A DNA stretch of 64,000 bases from the NCBI GenBank assembly GCA_002900995.3, contig CM035304.1, forward strand, positions 851,498 to 915,497, written 5' to 3'. Shown here piece by piece: positions 1 through 11,701 of this stretch. The position numbers and the translations under genes are program-made. Source of the stretch: Ganoderma boninense. Lineage: Eukaryota > Basidiomycota > Agaricomycetes > Polyporales > Polyporaceae. Position 1 is the stretch's first letter. Each line of letters starts with the position of its first letter. Under the pieces are notes generated by a model. It searched no databases and was not told the DNA's origin. It was given only the letters and a program-made list of their open reading frames with translations.

Positions 1-2994
1 CCACGCTCAATGCCTCACGACTATAGTGTGGCATGTGGTCCGTCACGATTGGTACATACGGTATGGGCCTCAAAAGCTCCGATGCTCTCAACGACGGTGA
101 GTGTAAGTGGGAGAAGTGCAGCGGTGCTGCGGGTGGCACGCCAGTGATGGGGGACGACGCTGCGGCAGCATCGTCGTCTTTGTTCACAGGCGGCGGCGAT
201 GGGGTCGTCTGAAGGGTCGTCGTGGAGAGGACGGGGCTGGTGGTGTGGGAGCCCCCGGACCGCGATGACGAAGACGAGTCATCCTCGTCTCTCTCCTTCT
301 CCTGCTCATGAACGCGTCGTCGCTCCTCTTCCTCGAGTGCGAGCCGGTTCTGCCGGACCTCTACCCAGTCAACACCGTTGTACCACACCGACTCGTCCCG
401 GAGCTCGTTGACGATCTCCTCGATCGTCGTGTTATGTGCGCGCATCGCCGCATCCGACCCATCGAAGGTCGCCTCTATGACGAACTTGCGGACGAGGTTT
501 CGCATTGGCGGGAAGAGAATCTCCCGCATCTGCCGCTGGAAAGCGTAGTACGTTTGCTGGGCCAGATGAAATGTTGGGGGATGGGGAACGTTGTGTGTCT
601 TCGGCCGCGGATGAGGGAGCTCTTGCGCCTCGTCACCCTGGCCGTCGTCGAGCGCGCCCTCGTAGATCGCCCGTCTATTCCACGGACACGGATGGCGCGC
701 AGGAGCTAATCGAGGGCGACCGTATTCCGTGTTGTTGTAGAAGTCGTCCGCGGGACTGATCCAGTGACCGTCCAGAATCCGATTCCGCACCCAGTCGCTG
801 ATCGCCAGTTCCCGGATCCCGCCAGCATCCTCCGTCAGGCTCATCATCTCCGGGTCCTCCATCTCATCCTCGCTCAGCTCCTCGTCGCTGCCGTACGCCT
901 CACCTGCCTCCACTCTCGAAGTGAATCTCGATGCCGCGAGCGCCTGCTGCAGCATATCCGTGATCTTCGTGTACGAGCGCAGCCAGTGTTTCTCCTCCGC
1001 CAACTGCAGGACCTCACGAATGATGCCCTCGCCCAGGTCGATGAACGACTCCACCGATTGTCGAGTCTCCCAATCCAGGCCCGATCCTAGCCGTTGATCC
1101 ACCGCTATCTGCCACTCCGGTCGCATGCTGACGCGCTTCCAGAAATACTCGGCCCGACATGTTCGACACGTCGCCTCGACCTTTGGCCATGTCTCCTCGT
1201 CCTCATTCTCCACGCAGCAGACGGGCATCCCTTGCACGTAATCTTCCTCCAGCTCTGTCCTCGGAGCTTCTCGTAGACAGACGCCGCAGAACGAGGCGCT
1301 TTTCTGGTGCTCCTTGCACGCGCGGATCTGCCCGAACCAGGACGTCATCGACCGATGCTTCTCGCTGCCGACGCAGAGGCCCTCGCCGTTGTAGGGAGAG
1401 TTGATGCGGCAAACGAGACAGGAGACCATGAGCATGTTGTTGAAATGGTGCTGCATCGGTACCCGCTGGACGACGGCGCAATTCGAGCCAGCGGTGGGCG
1501 TGGGTTGGATGACGGTGAGATGGTTGTAGACACCCATAGGGTCAAGGACGGCAACAGCCTTGTTCCAAAAGGCATGATTTTCAACTAGGAAAGTTAGGTT
1601 AGCGAAATGAATTCATCTGATGAATCGTGATCATGAACAAGAAGAGGGCCGTTCTCAAGATCGTCGGTGCCTCTCGACGACTTAAGGAGCCGGTGGTCAT
1701 CTACGAACACGGACGACTCCAAGCCTCGTCTGACTATGAGTCGCCTCTAGCGCACTCAATTGAGTTCGAAACCCTATGTTGAACGTCCCTAAAATACCAT
1801 CTGCACACCCGATGTCCGGGAAAAGCAATCGCCACTGCGTTATCAATGAGGCTAGGCAAGCCGCACATAGGCCAGTGACCATTCAACAATGCAGAGGCCA
1901 TGCATTGTGAGATTCTTCCACCGAGCGCCTGATCACCGCCAATGCGGATGCACTGACGTCAATAGGCCCCGCGAACACATGCTGGCAGCGACGCTGCAGC
2001 GATCCCAGTCGAAGAAATGGCACAGTTCTGAACGATAAACAAGAGCTGCACGCCAAACAAGAGCTGGGCGAGCCGAACGAAGTAATGGAACAACAAGGCA
2101 ATTGAGTTTGGGAGGTAAACCCAAGTACCGCAGCGGCCAATGCAGTTCGGAACTTCGGAGCGCATTGGTAGCAAGAGGCGCCCCGAAAGGTTATCTCAAC
2201 GATGATGCGTACTGGGAGAGCAAGGCCCGCCATGGCCATCGGCGCATGTACCCATTTAGCTGCATGTTGGACACCACTCATTGCAAGGGGAATCGTCGAG
2301 CACCCAGGACGTCTCGTACGCGCCGACAGCGGCCACCACGACGACGAGCATGTAACCGAGTCATGTAAGGCTTTCCACTATATCACACAAGCACGCCACG
2401 ACTGGTCACCCACACCCACTGGAAGCTAGGATGAGCGGCGTGGCTCGGGTAATATTCGGAAATTCCGCTTCCACTATTGTTCGGAAGGAAAAGCGCACGC
2501 GGATACGCGGAACGCGTCGACGCGTCGAAATGAAAGCCATGGCGGAGAAGGGGGTGGGAGACGGACGACATTGTCGTCGATCGCAGCGTCGAAGGCGCAT
2601 AGAACGAACACTCACGATGATGCTTCCACCAGGGCACGAGCTTCCGGAGATGCGCCATCTGGACCGCGTCGTGGAAGGTGGTGAATGCGAAGCGTTGCGG
2701 CCAGAGTTCTCGGGGCTCCCATGTTTTGGGGATGTATGCGTTGGCAGAGACGTCGAGGAGGTAGTAGTTGACGATCAGCCTAGAGCAGAGGAGACATTAG
2801 GCCGACGGTGGCGCAGAGCCATAAGCGACATGAGAGACATGCCTGACGATCTCGGCGGGGAGATCCTGCCACGAGCGGGCGGCCTTGCCCTTGAGGGAGT
2901 GCATAGCGATGTGGGCGTCGTTGCCGACGGTGTCGGGGAGGGTGTTGTGGCTGTCGAGGCCGACGTCGAGGACGGTGAGGGTCGAGGACGCCAT
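1..2994 (-). CDS. Large F-box-like, cysteine-rich protein (3' end beyond window)
   Basis: Three exons: 2843-2994, 2616-2779, and 1585 down past the left edge. Start ATG is at 2994. The N-terminus has an F-box-like motif (WQDLPAEIVRLIVNYYLL, about residues 41-58). Exon 3 stays open for 528 codons and holds paired cysteines (C161/C164, C205/C208, C245/C248, adjacent C227-C228) suggesting a metal-binding module, then an acidic stretch and a Ser/Thr/Pro-rich part. Intron 1 (2780-2842, 63 nt) must use a GC donor (AG|gcatgt) to keep frame; its acceptor is ctctag. Intron 2 (1586-2615) is 1,030 nt, with donor gtgagt, acceptor cctag and a gctaac branch site close to the acceptor. Frame is kept across both junctions. 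I know similar hypothetical proteins from Agaricomycetes, with no assigned function; a role in SCF ubiquitin ligation is only inferred from the F-box-like start. The C-terminus is not in the window. Confidence 0.7.
1586..2615 (-). other. Unusually long intron (1,030 nt), possible insertion
   Basis: This is intron 2 of the F-box-like gene at the left edge. Other introns modelled here are mostly 48-97 nt. ORFs inside it are short and show no family motif. I did not find terminal inverted repeats or a target-site duplication, so a transposon origin is only a guess from the length. Confidence 0.45.
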
Positions 2995-4157
2995 TGCGCA
3001 GGCGTCACAGCAATATGGGAGGTGACAGATCGCGACGACCGAGTGTCACATCGCTCAATTGCCCCCGACGCTGCGAGGCCACTTCTTCCCACGCACGGAC
3101 CATCCACTAGACGCCCATAATGGTTCACTGGCGAGCGTCTACAATCTTTCCCGCTCCGTCCTCCGGCCCAGCTGCTCGACAAACGCTGGACTGCTCTTGA
3201 GTGCAAGTATATGCGCTGCAACTCGAATGTAAACATGCTTTAGACGTGCAGGCGAGTGACGTTTTGATGCTACGAATACACAGGCTGATTTATTTGTAGA
3301 TCCATCCATGTGCCATACGATGCTGCACACAGAGACGGCCGTTTACGTCTAACTTCCAGGCAGAGGCTTCCCTTGGCGTTTGCCTGCGTCAGCACAGCGA
3401 GGGTGAGTGCTAACTATTTGAATGACGTGCCACAGAAGTCTTTCGTACCCCGCAGCATTCCGCCGTTTAACTCTCAACCACTATTATCTCGTGAACGTCC
3501 TGTTACTTTTCTCTCGGATGACTTTTCTGCGAATGCGCAGGACAAAATTGAGGTGAAGGCGGGCGTGTATGGTTCTCCTCCAGGTATTTCTTTTTTTATT
3601 TGGTCGCCGTAACACGGTGACCTTGATTTTCTACGTAAACTGTGCCTGATGATCCACTTCTCAATATTCGAGGTCATCATATGTGTGGCTCTCTGATGTT
3701 TTCATTCTATTCCGTCTCCGCTTCGTTTTTCTGGCTCAGATATCATCTGGTCATGAAACTTACATCTATCTCTCCACAGCCACCCTTGGACATCAGCAGT
3801 TGTAGATGGCGACTTATCGTCAGTCAGATGCAACACCAGGTTCAGAGGTACGCAACCATTGATGCCACGTCGTGCGCCGAGGTCTATCCGCTCATCTTCG
3901 TCCGTCGGTCAGTCCGCGTGGGTCATGCACGCACCCCCTGGATCAACGTCATCACGTCTTCAGTTTTCACGCTCCCGGAGTTTTCTCAGCAATCTCCGTT
4001 TGGACAGCTTCTCTTCTTCGTACACGTCCACAAACATTCCCCCGAATGACGCGCTTCGCGCGTGACACGCCGCTGGCACGAGTCTTTTTGACCCTGATTC
4101 GCGACTCCCCTCGAGGTTTTACCTTTTGATGTGATCTTGCACAACATGCACACCACG
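2995..4157. other. Intergenic, no gene recognised
   Basis: Upstream side of the minus-strand F-box-like gene. Scattered short ORFs lack recognisable motifs or family similarity. The promoter of the left-edge gene should lie just above 2994, but no clear TATA box is visible. Confidence 0.4.
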
Positions 4158-4727
4158 CGACTGAATGAGGTAAGTCACGTTAATTCATGTCCATCATGTC
4201 GCCTCTTGATGTGTTGTGCTTCATTTCAGAGCTGACGTCGGTATCTTCTGTCTTCTGAACAGTTTACCGTCAATGGGACTTCGTGCTCAAGGTCTTGGAG
4301 GATCTTGCCCTGCATCAACGAAGGTGAGTTCACCAACTTTGGGAAATAAAGTGCAACTCGTGACGCTTGGCAAGTTTAGACTATCGATTTGATGCGACGG
4401 TGGAGATCGCTGCTGATCCTGGACATTGACTTGATGAACCTCCTACGCCGATGCATCCGAAGATGGGAATGCACGGAGCTTCTGGACTCATCGGTGCTTG
4501 TCTTCCCCGCGGAATCTCTTCCTGTGCTTATACATGCATGTGTCAGTAAGCCAACGCTCCACATGCGAGACATGTCTGACGTCTACAATCTGGAATTCTG
4601 GTCGATGTTTTGCACCTATAGGCTCTCTCATGGACCTGACTTAGCGGAGGAGTTATTTCCAAACGTTCAGCCTGAAACTAGCTACCAGGGAAGTTATTCG
4701 GAAGCCGACAGCGACTCTGATATGTAG
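4145..4727 (+). CDS. Possible small spliced gene or relic with acidic C-terminus
   Basis: Good splice-like signals surround short exons: gtaagt at 4170, cttctgaacag ending at 4262 and gtgagt at 4323. They are followed by an ORF ending at 4727 whose last residues are acidic and serine-rich (SYSEADSDSDM), like the tails of the F-box-like family downstream. I could not join the upstream exons to this ORF in one uninterrupted frame. The alternative reading of the last exon stops after about 16 codons. It may be an orphan gene, an expressed non-coding transcript, or a worn fragment. No function is assigned. Confidence 0.22.
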
Positions 4728-4964
4728 GGGGCCCCTAGTCGAGATAACGAGCAAGTCTGTCTCGTATCGTCTGCTTGCGAAGACCGGCAGGGTGCTCATA
4801 TCCTGTCCGGGTCGTGTCCGAGGTCTCACGGTGTATCTCAGCCCGATCGCGACGACTCGGAAGCGGCGCACGAACTTTAACCTTAGATTGTTCTCTAACT
4901 GATTGCCATCTCCCTGTATTCTCCTCACGCACTGTCCTCTTTCGCACTGGCCGATCTCCACTCA

Positions 4965-6621
4965 ATGGCTAACATGACAGTACGAAGATCTATCATCTAT
5001 CGTTTTCTCAATTAACTGACTTTTTGGATGGTTCGTTTCTAGCCCAATGGAGCCTGGATACTTCCATTCGACATCGTGTCGAGCGTCATGGCATTGTCAC
5101 CTCCTCCCACCGTTTCCGCACTTATGCGATCGTGCCACATCCTCTATGCAGAAGGACCCCGACATCTTCTTTGCGATGGCGTTGTGCTTCGCTCAGGGGA
5201 TGTGGTCCGATTCGTCAACTTCATGCTGACCAAAGATCCCTCGCGATTGTCACTGTTGCGGAAGCTTGAGCTGGCCTCCTCCCCTATGGACCTCATCCTA
5301 TCATTCAGCAAAGGGATTCGCCAAGATCTCGGGAGGCTTTTGTCGCAACCTGCGCTTCGTCTGGAGACCTTAATCGTTCGAGGGGCATCTTCCCTGTTGA
5401 GCGACCACAGCAGCGTACCAGAACCCGATACATTGTGCTCGGCTTTCGGGAAACTGTGCACGCTCAAGCACGTAGTCCTGCTCGGCGTGGGAGGCAACAA
5501 CGCCCACATCATCCGCGCCCTTCCATCCAAACTGGCATCTGCATCGATCAGCTTGGATCTTCGCCCCCTCATTGGCGGTCCAGGCTCGCTGCATTTCGAC
5601 GTTCTTTCAACGCTGCAGCCCTTTTCCGGCACGCTCCACACGATACAAGTCAGGCTAGAACCATCTTCCCCTGCTCTGTCGCTCCTGGCAAATGCAGGAA
5701 GTGATGCCTTCCCTCACGTGCGGACGTTCGGCATCGTATCCAACAACTCCCTTCCAGCACTCCTGGCCAGCCCGGCATTTTCACGGGCGTTTCCTGCCCT
5801 CACGCACCTCCAGCTCATCCCCCCGACCGACGAGCGATACTGCTACCACTGGAGCCGACGACTCGAAATTGCCCGCCGGCTGCGCGAAGGTAACCGAGCA
5901 CGCAGGTCGGGCCGCCCCGCCGGCAGAGCCTTCCCTGCGCTGTCGTCGCTCAGCGCTCAGCGAGTGCTCCGGCCGGCTGTTCGAAGTGTATGCCCTTGCG
6001 CTCGATCAGCCTCTTGCGACGCTGCGGCTCTGGCAGCGCGTCGACCCAGAGGACCTGCCCATCCTCCGTGAGGTCCTCGAAGACACACGCCCCTCGCGGC
6101 TGTGTATCAGCTTGGACATGAGCAGCACCTCCTCCGACATCCACCTCGGTGTGGTGCACCAGTTGCGCGCCTTGCGCGCGCTCCTTGCCCGCCCGCCACC
6201 CCGCGTCGACCTCACCGTCGCCCTCCCCTCACCGCCCGAGCGCACTGTGTATCGAGATGTCTTGGTGAGTCTCATCCTGCGTTTTATATGACGTTATATA
6301 GGCATGAATCTCACCGCCACGACCTTGATATTATTCATCTTGCAGACCCAATTCTCCCGCTTCTCGAAGGGACTGATCCAGCCGCTCCCGAAGGGGCTCG
6401 CCGAGCTTAACCTCTTTGTCGAGTTCCCGTTAGACGCTCGGCCTGCCGAGCGATCGGCGACTTGCGACGTGTTGCTGGAGTTTCCGAAGTGGGCATCCGC
6501 CGCCGCTCCCTCGCTGCGGCTCTCTTGCAGGATCGCCGTCGACAGCGATTGGCAGTGGCCGGACCTCGGTCACGACGACCGTCTAGGGAATGCACTCTTT
6601 GACGAGGTCGGCTTTGCCTAG
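4965..6621 (+). pseudogene. F-box-like family member, one frameshift
   Basis: Three exons: 4965-4979 (MANMT), 5043-6264 and 6346-6621; introns are 63 and 81 nt. Exon 2 opens with the family's F-box-like block (LPFDIVSSVMA, SALMRSCHILYAEGPRHLL). It continues with HLQLIP and ECSGRLFEVYALALD, and the last exon carries LRLSCRI and WQWPDLG. The only lesion is an exact 7-bp tandem duplication, CTCAGCG, at 5949-5955 and 5956-5962. It shifts the frame in the middle of exon 2. Counting one copy makes exon 2 exactly 405 codons and would give a product of about 501 residues. The closest relative is the plus-strand copy at 14822. A gene predictor might hide the lesion with a false intron. It could also be an assembly error or an allele that is intact elsewhere. 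Confidence 0.75.
5949..5962 (+). repeat. 7-bp tandem duplication causing frameshift
   Basis: CTCAGCG occurs twice head to tail. The paralogue at 14822 has the corresponding residues without the duplication (ALAECSGRLF), so the duplication is derived. Confidence 0.85.
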
Positions 6622-9600
6622 CTTACTTTCGTCGTGCTGTGTTCTTCGTTCGCGAGGTGGCCGATGCAACGATATGTGTGTTATTGACTCTCGGACTAAC
6701 AGTATACGGCACAAATCGCAACCCCTCTCCGGAACAGCGTGACTCGCTGCCCATGGAGTGGCCGGCCTGTGGTTCTCCAGAGTCTTCTAACCTTTTCAAT
6801 TCATATCCTTGCTTCAGGATGACAAGGCCTGCATCGCCTGAGTACTAAGCTTGTGCTTCCCTGCCCTGGACGATATTTGCTGCTGTACTCTGTCAAACAT
6901 ATCCGTGGTACGCTCAGCCACCTCGCGCCGGCTCCCATGCAGATGACCTTTAGGCTCCCACGTGTGCTCTCTTCTTTCCTCTTCCTTCTTCTTTCTATTC
7001 CTCCTCGAATATTACCACGGTTGTGACCGAGGGTACATTAGTAGTGCTCAGTAACATCGTCTCCGGCCTCCTGTCGCATACTTGCTCTCAAGTGCGTACC
7101 ACTCGCAGTGCTATAACACTTGCGCGCGGCTGATAGACGACATGCAGCAGGAACGAATGCCGCGGTAAATATCAGAACGTGATTGCAGCGGGAGACTGGG
7201 CTCGAGGTACAGGAAATGGGCGCCAAACTTTGTCGAACGCTGACGGAGATCTGCGCCACGAGCAATCGGCGCCGCATGCATCTCCGTCCCTTCTAGCTCT
7301 CCTATAACTCTTCATTTAATTCATTTGCAGGTACAGGTGAGTGCCATGCTACGTCGTGAAAGGCACGAGCTAACCTAGTTTATGGGTAGGGGGTTCAGGC
7401 ATGCCACGACTTTCATTGTGCCGTTCTGGGGCAGGAGTTTACTCGTGGGTGCCGCCGCGGCGGACATTGTGGACACTTGTATGCGGCAAAATTGATCGGT
7501 GAGTGGCTGTACTGCTTGGAAGGGCACAAAGTGGGTGCGTGGTTACTGGAGATGAGATGTGATGTGACAGCCGGATGGCGCTAATGAAACGATTCCTGCC
7601 TTTTAGATCGATGTTAACCCGGACATTGTTCCAAGAACGGAGCTCCTTGTATCAAAGCGGAAGTCGTAGCACGTCTCCAGACTGTTTGACGGTGATCTAT
7701 CTTGTGCGCGCACCTTTCATCGCTGCCTATGTTGCGCGTTCCGGCTCCTAAGTGTCACAGTATTCAGATGGGTGCCACGGAGCGTCGAAGTTGCCAAGTT
7801 GAACGGAGGAGCGGTGGTCGTATGAACGATCAAGCACAGTCTCGAAGTCGCGCAGGAAGCAGGGTAGGGTGTCGGAGAGGTGGGGATGCTCGAGGTGTGG
7901 GATGTTGGTGGGACTCCGAGGAGAGGAACTGACGCTTGCATCCAGGTCCCAAGCCTATTGTCGATGGGGCAGAGGCTGTTCGTGCGGAATCCGGACGGGT
8001 CATATCGAGCAAGGCACGTGTATATTGAGTCAGTGTTAAGTCTTCCACTCAGGCTGACCCGTGGCTAGAGTCAGGGACGTTATCCACGATCATGCTGCGA
8101 GCCTCAAGGCTTGCGCGTGTTTTGAGGCGCATGTGCATCGCCTGCCGTCCTGGTGGCGAAACTTCACGTTTATGGTACGCGGACACAGCCTGCACATCGT
8201 GCTTCCAGATCTCATCTTCGAGTCTTGAGAAGGTGCCGTCTGGCTGAGCTTTTGTCCGCTAGTCCTCGATTGTGGAGGCGTCGGAGATGGACGGTTCCCC
8301 CCCGTTACTTCCCCCGACCCTCAATGAAGTGTCGTCTATAATTATGGTCTAAAGTATGGAAAGGAAAGATATCTTCAAGAAATATTGCAGACCCCATTTC
8401 GAGGACGGCGGAGGCGGCGGTCCAGTCGGCTTCTTCATCCGGCACGGTCTCGGGCCGACGACAACTATGCGCGCTTATCGACCGTGAGGTGGCGATTTGG
8501 CACAAGTTCAGAGTTGCACACCATCTTGCGCTGAAACCGAAGTCCCAGCTCCTGCGACGCACTCGAATACGGTTGATGGGACTTTGGGTCCGCTACGTCG
8601 ACGTAAGATGAGTCTATTACGTATCTTGTGCGCGTAATCTTTGCTGAATTCACCGATTTCAAGTTTAGGACCGGACGCCGGGCTGATTGGGGTGACGGCT
8701 GTTTCTCCACCCAGTGCATGCCCCGAGGCTTTATACCCGCATCAATGTAGGAGGTGAGAACTTTTATGTGTACCGAGACCGTGATCGAGGACGTTTCCCG
8801 CCTTTAGTTCTTGACATGGGAATCTGGAGAGAACCTCGTCGGCGCTTGTTGCCACGCCAGAACAACAAGGGCGCTCGCGAGCCTTGTCTCCGAGCATCCG
8901 TGTTGTTCTCCCTAGCAGCAGTTAGTTACCGACGTTATTAAAGTCTTATAGTGCTTGTAAGGTGTGAGAGCACCGAGGGGATGGATAAGTTCGCGACCTG
9001 ACCGTTGTTGGACTTGTTACTGTCCCAAAACAGCAGTCTGGCCTTGGCAGCGGGCATTTCCGTCCAAGGAGCTGAATTATGGAGTTTCCCTAGCATACAC
9101 ATATATGTGAATTGTCACATTTCCGATCCCAATGCCTCCTTTCCCTGTGAATTTGTCCCTTATTGTCGTACATGTTTGTCCCGGACGCCGATTGGGCAGA
9201 AATTCATTTACAGCCTGGGCCTTCTCAAGTGCCGTGGCGGCTATCCGAGTGCCAGGAGTTTTAGCATCTCCATGGCTGTGTTTATCTCGATGGAAGCACG
9301 TCTTCCATATGCGCAGGCAGCAGATGCGCTCCCAAAAGTGTTTAAATGAGTAAAGCGGAGCATTGGACTGCCCACGCCGTCTGTCTTCTTACTGTGCCGG
9401 CGGGTACAGGTCTCACAAACACGCTTTAGCCTCGTTTTTCTCCCCGCTACCATGCCTGCGATACCTCTGCGGGGCAGGACTGCTCGGAAGACTTTCGTAT
9501 CAACTTCCCGAGCGTGACTGGTTAAGCGCCAATCCTGACAGTGCCTTTCTCTCGTTTCTAGAATCTCCAGCGGATAGATGACGGCGACCATCGGGCGTGA

Positions 9601-11701
9601 AGACGGTAGTTCTCCCCAGCAACCCAGATATATCTGCGAACATGTGAGAAGGGTATGAACAATCCTCTGCCGTACCTTCACCCCGTCTCCCCGTCACTAG
9701 CGCCCACAAATCGTCGCCTGCGCACGAAGTCTTCTAAACGAACGGCACCCATGGCGCACTCATGGCACACCTTAACAAGGACTAACGGGTTATGGCTGTG
9801 ATATTTGGGCGTTGGTCATGGTGAGCCGACATTCCGCCTGTATCGCTCTGACTCGCGCGTCGCCGGAGGTTGACGCGTTCTCCCCCTCCCCTTGGAAGGT
9901 GCGCGGACCGCTCCATCCTCTATCCATCCCCTCCTGCTGTGGCCTCGACATGAAGAAAACGTTCAACTCGACTACAACTTGCGTCACTGAGGTTCCGCCA
10001 TGCTAGTCGCTGTGCACTGGCACCTGGAGCTGACGCTGTCCTCGACAGTTCGCGCCTTAGCGGCGTGTAGCGGCGTGTGGCAGCGTGTCGTCTTGCACAA
10101 CGTGGATGGTCCTTCCTCTTTCGTCGTGCCCAATACCCGCCCTTTGCCGCCCGAGGTTCCAAATCTGTGTGTGCATAGAGGTGCCGCCATCCATTCAGGA
10201 CCAGGCCGCGTTTTTGTCCCTGTGAGTTTTCTATCAATCGTCTGCGACTGGGCTGTCCTGTGCCTCGGGTCGCTTATGGGATGTGAGATATAAGGTGCGT
10301 GTTTCTGGCTGATCACGGTCACGATCCCACTGCCTTCCAAGTGCTCCGACGCCAATAAGTCGACGCCATCCACCATCACGACTTATTCTTCCGCCTTGAA
10401 ACGCTCTTCAACCGCCGGCAACTGGTGAGTAGCCCTGTTAGGATGAGCATGACGCTTCCTAACCCTCCGAAGTAAAGTCGACAACTACACTACATCCCCG
10501 CTCACCAATACCCCTCATCGTCCGGATTTCAATGCCATCGAACTTTTATGTTCGCCAACTCCAAGCAGTCCGCGCCACGACCGACCAAGGCTTCTGCTAC
10601 TCAATCTTCCTTCGCGAATTCTCCAGCTTGGTGAGTGTGTCCGTTAGTTCCGGTATCATGTCTCATGACGCTTCCAAGCAGTCAACCCAAAACTCAACAG
10701 GGTTTAAATCACCGCAAACACTCTTCCCACATCACCCATTCGGGACAGTCGACAACATCGTCCTTTGCAAAACGTTCGCCACGTCGTCAGTAACGTTGAG
10801 AACTCCTGTAATTCGACTATTTGGGGAGCGATACTCTCCACAGTCCCGTTTCCGCCGATTCGCACTATCGGACATGTTGATGTTGAATGCCGCCTTCTTC
10901 GTGCAAATGTCGTTCTCGATGTCATTATTCACCTTTGTTGACGATGCGATCACACAAGACTCTGTGTGCTGTCCTGATCATGTCGGCCGCCGTAGAACTG
11001 AAGATTTGGTGCGGAAGAGTGGCAGAGGCAGCCTCCGTTCAACTGGCCTGTGGAGCCAAGAAGACCTCAGAAGCCGCACGAAAAGAACATCCCCTGACTT
11101 TCATATGGATTCCCTGGAACCTTTAATGTCGCCCTCTTCTAATATTGAGGTGGGCATGCATTTTCTTGGTATCGTGTTCTACGGCATGCTTCGACGATCA
11201 CAAACTAATCATTCCCCGAGATCGTCGCAGCCTCCGACTTTGATGCCTCCTGATACGAGACGAGGGCACCATGGCACGAGGAGTCTGGTCTGTTGGGTTC
11301 GTGTCGGACTGATGGAACCGTTGCTTTAGTAGTCGGGTTGTTCCCTCTGCAACGTAGACGACAAACCCGAGTATTGCGAGCCTTCTATCGTGTCCTGCGC
11401 TGCATATACATGGACCTTATTTTGAAGGATTCTGTATGTACTTCCCCTCCCATCTACAAGTAAACTGTGTATTAGCATGGGAGCAGACCAGCGAACGATG
11501 GTGCGTGGTAACAGGCGTCTAACTAAGGAGTCGATAATGGATTATCTAATCACATCGCCAGAAGAAATCCGATTCATCTCTTCTTGAACCTTTGAACCTT
11601 TGAAGTGCTGTAACGTTCTTACTGGTCTTGATCACTCTGACGTGGGGGCCTGCTTTGTGCTGCATTCTTATCTCTCTTTCAAAGGACCCCTTCTCACCGC
11701 A
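6622..11701. other. 5-kb gene-poor stretch
   Basis: No ORF here shows a recognisable domain, family similarity or consistent splice structure. The longest (10532-11329, plus, 265 codons) has low-complexity composition typical of chance ORFs and is crossed by antisense ORFs. No transposon termini were recognised. Divergent or non-coding genes cannot be excluded. Confidence 0.4.

Noticed and set aside
10532..11329. 265-codon plus-strand ORF
   Set aside because: No motif, family relation or splice context; crossed by antisense ORFs. Kept as unexplained DNA rather than a gene.
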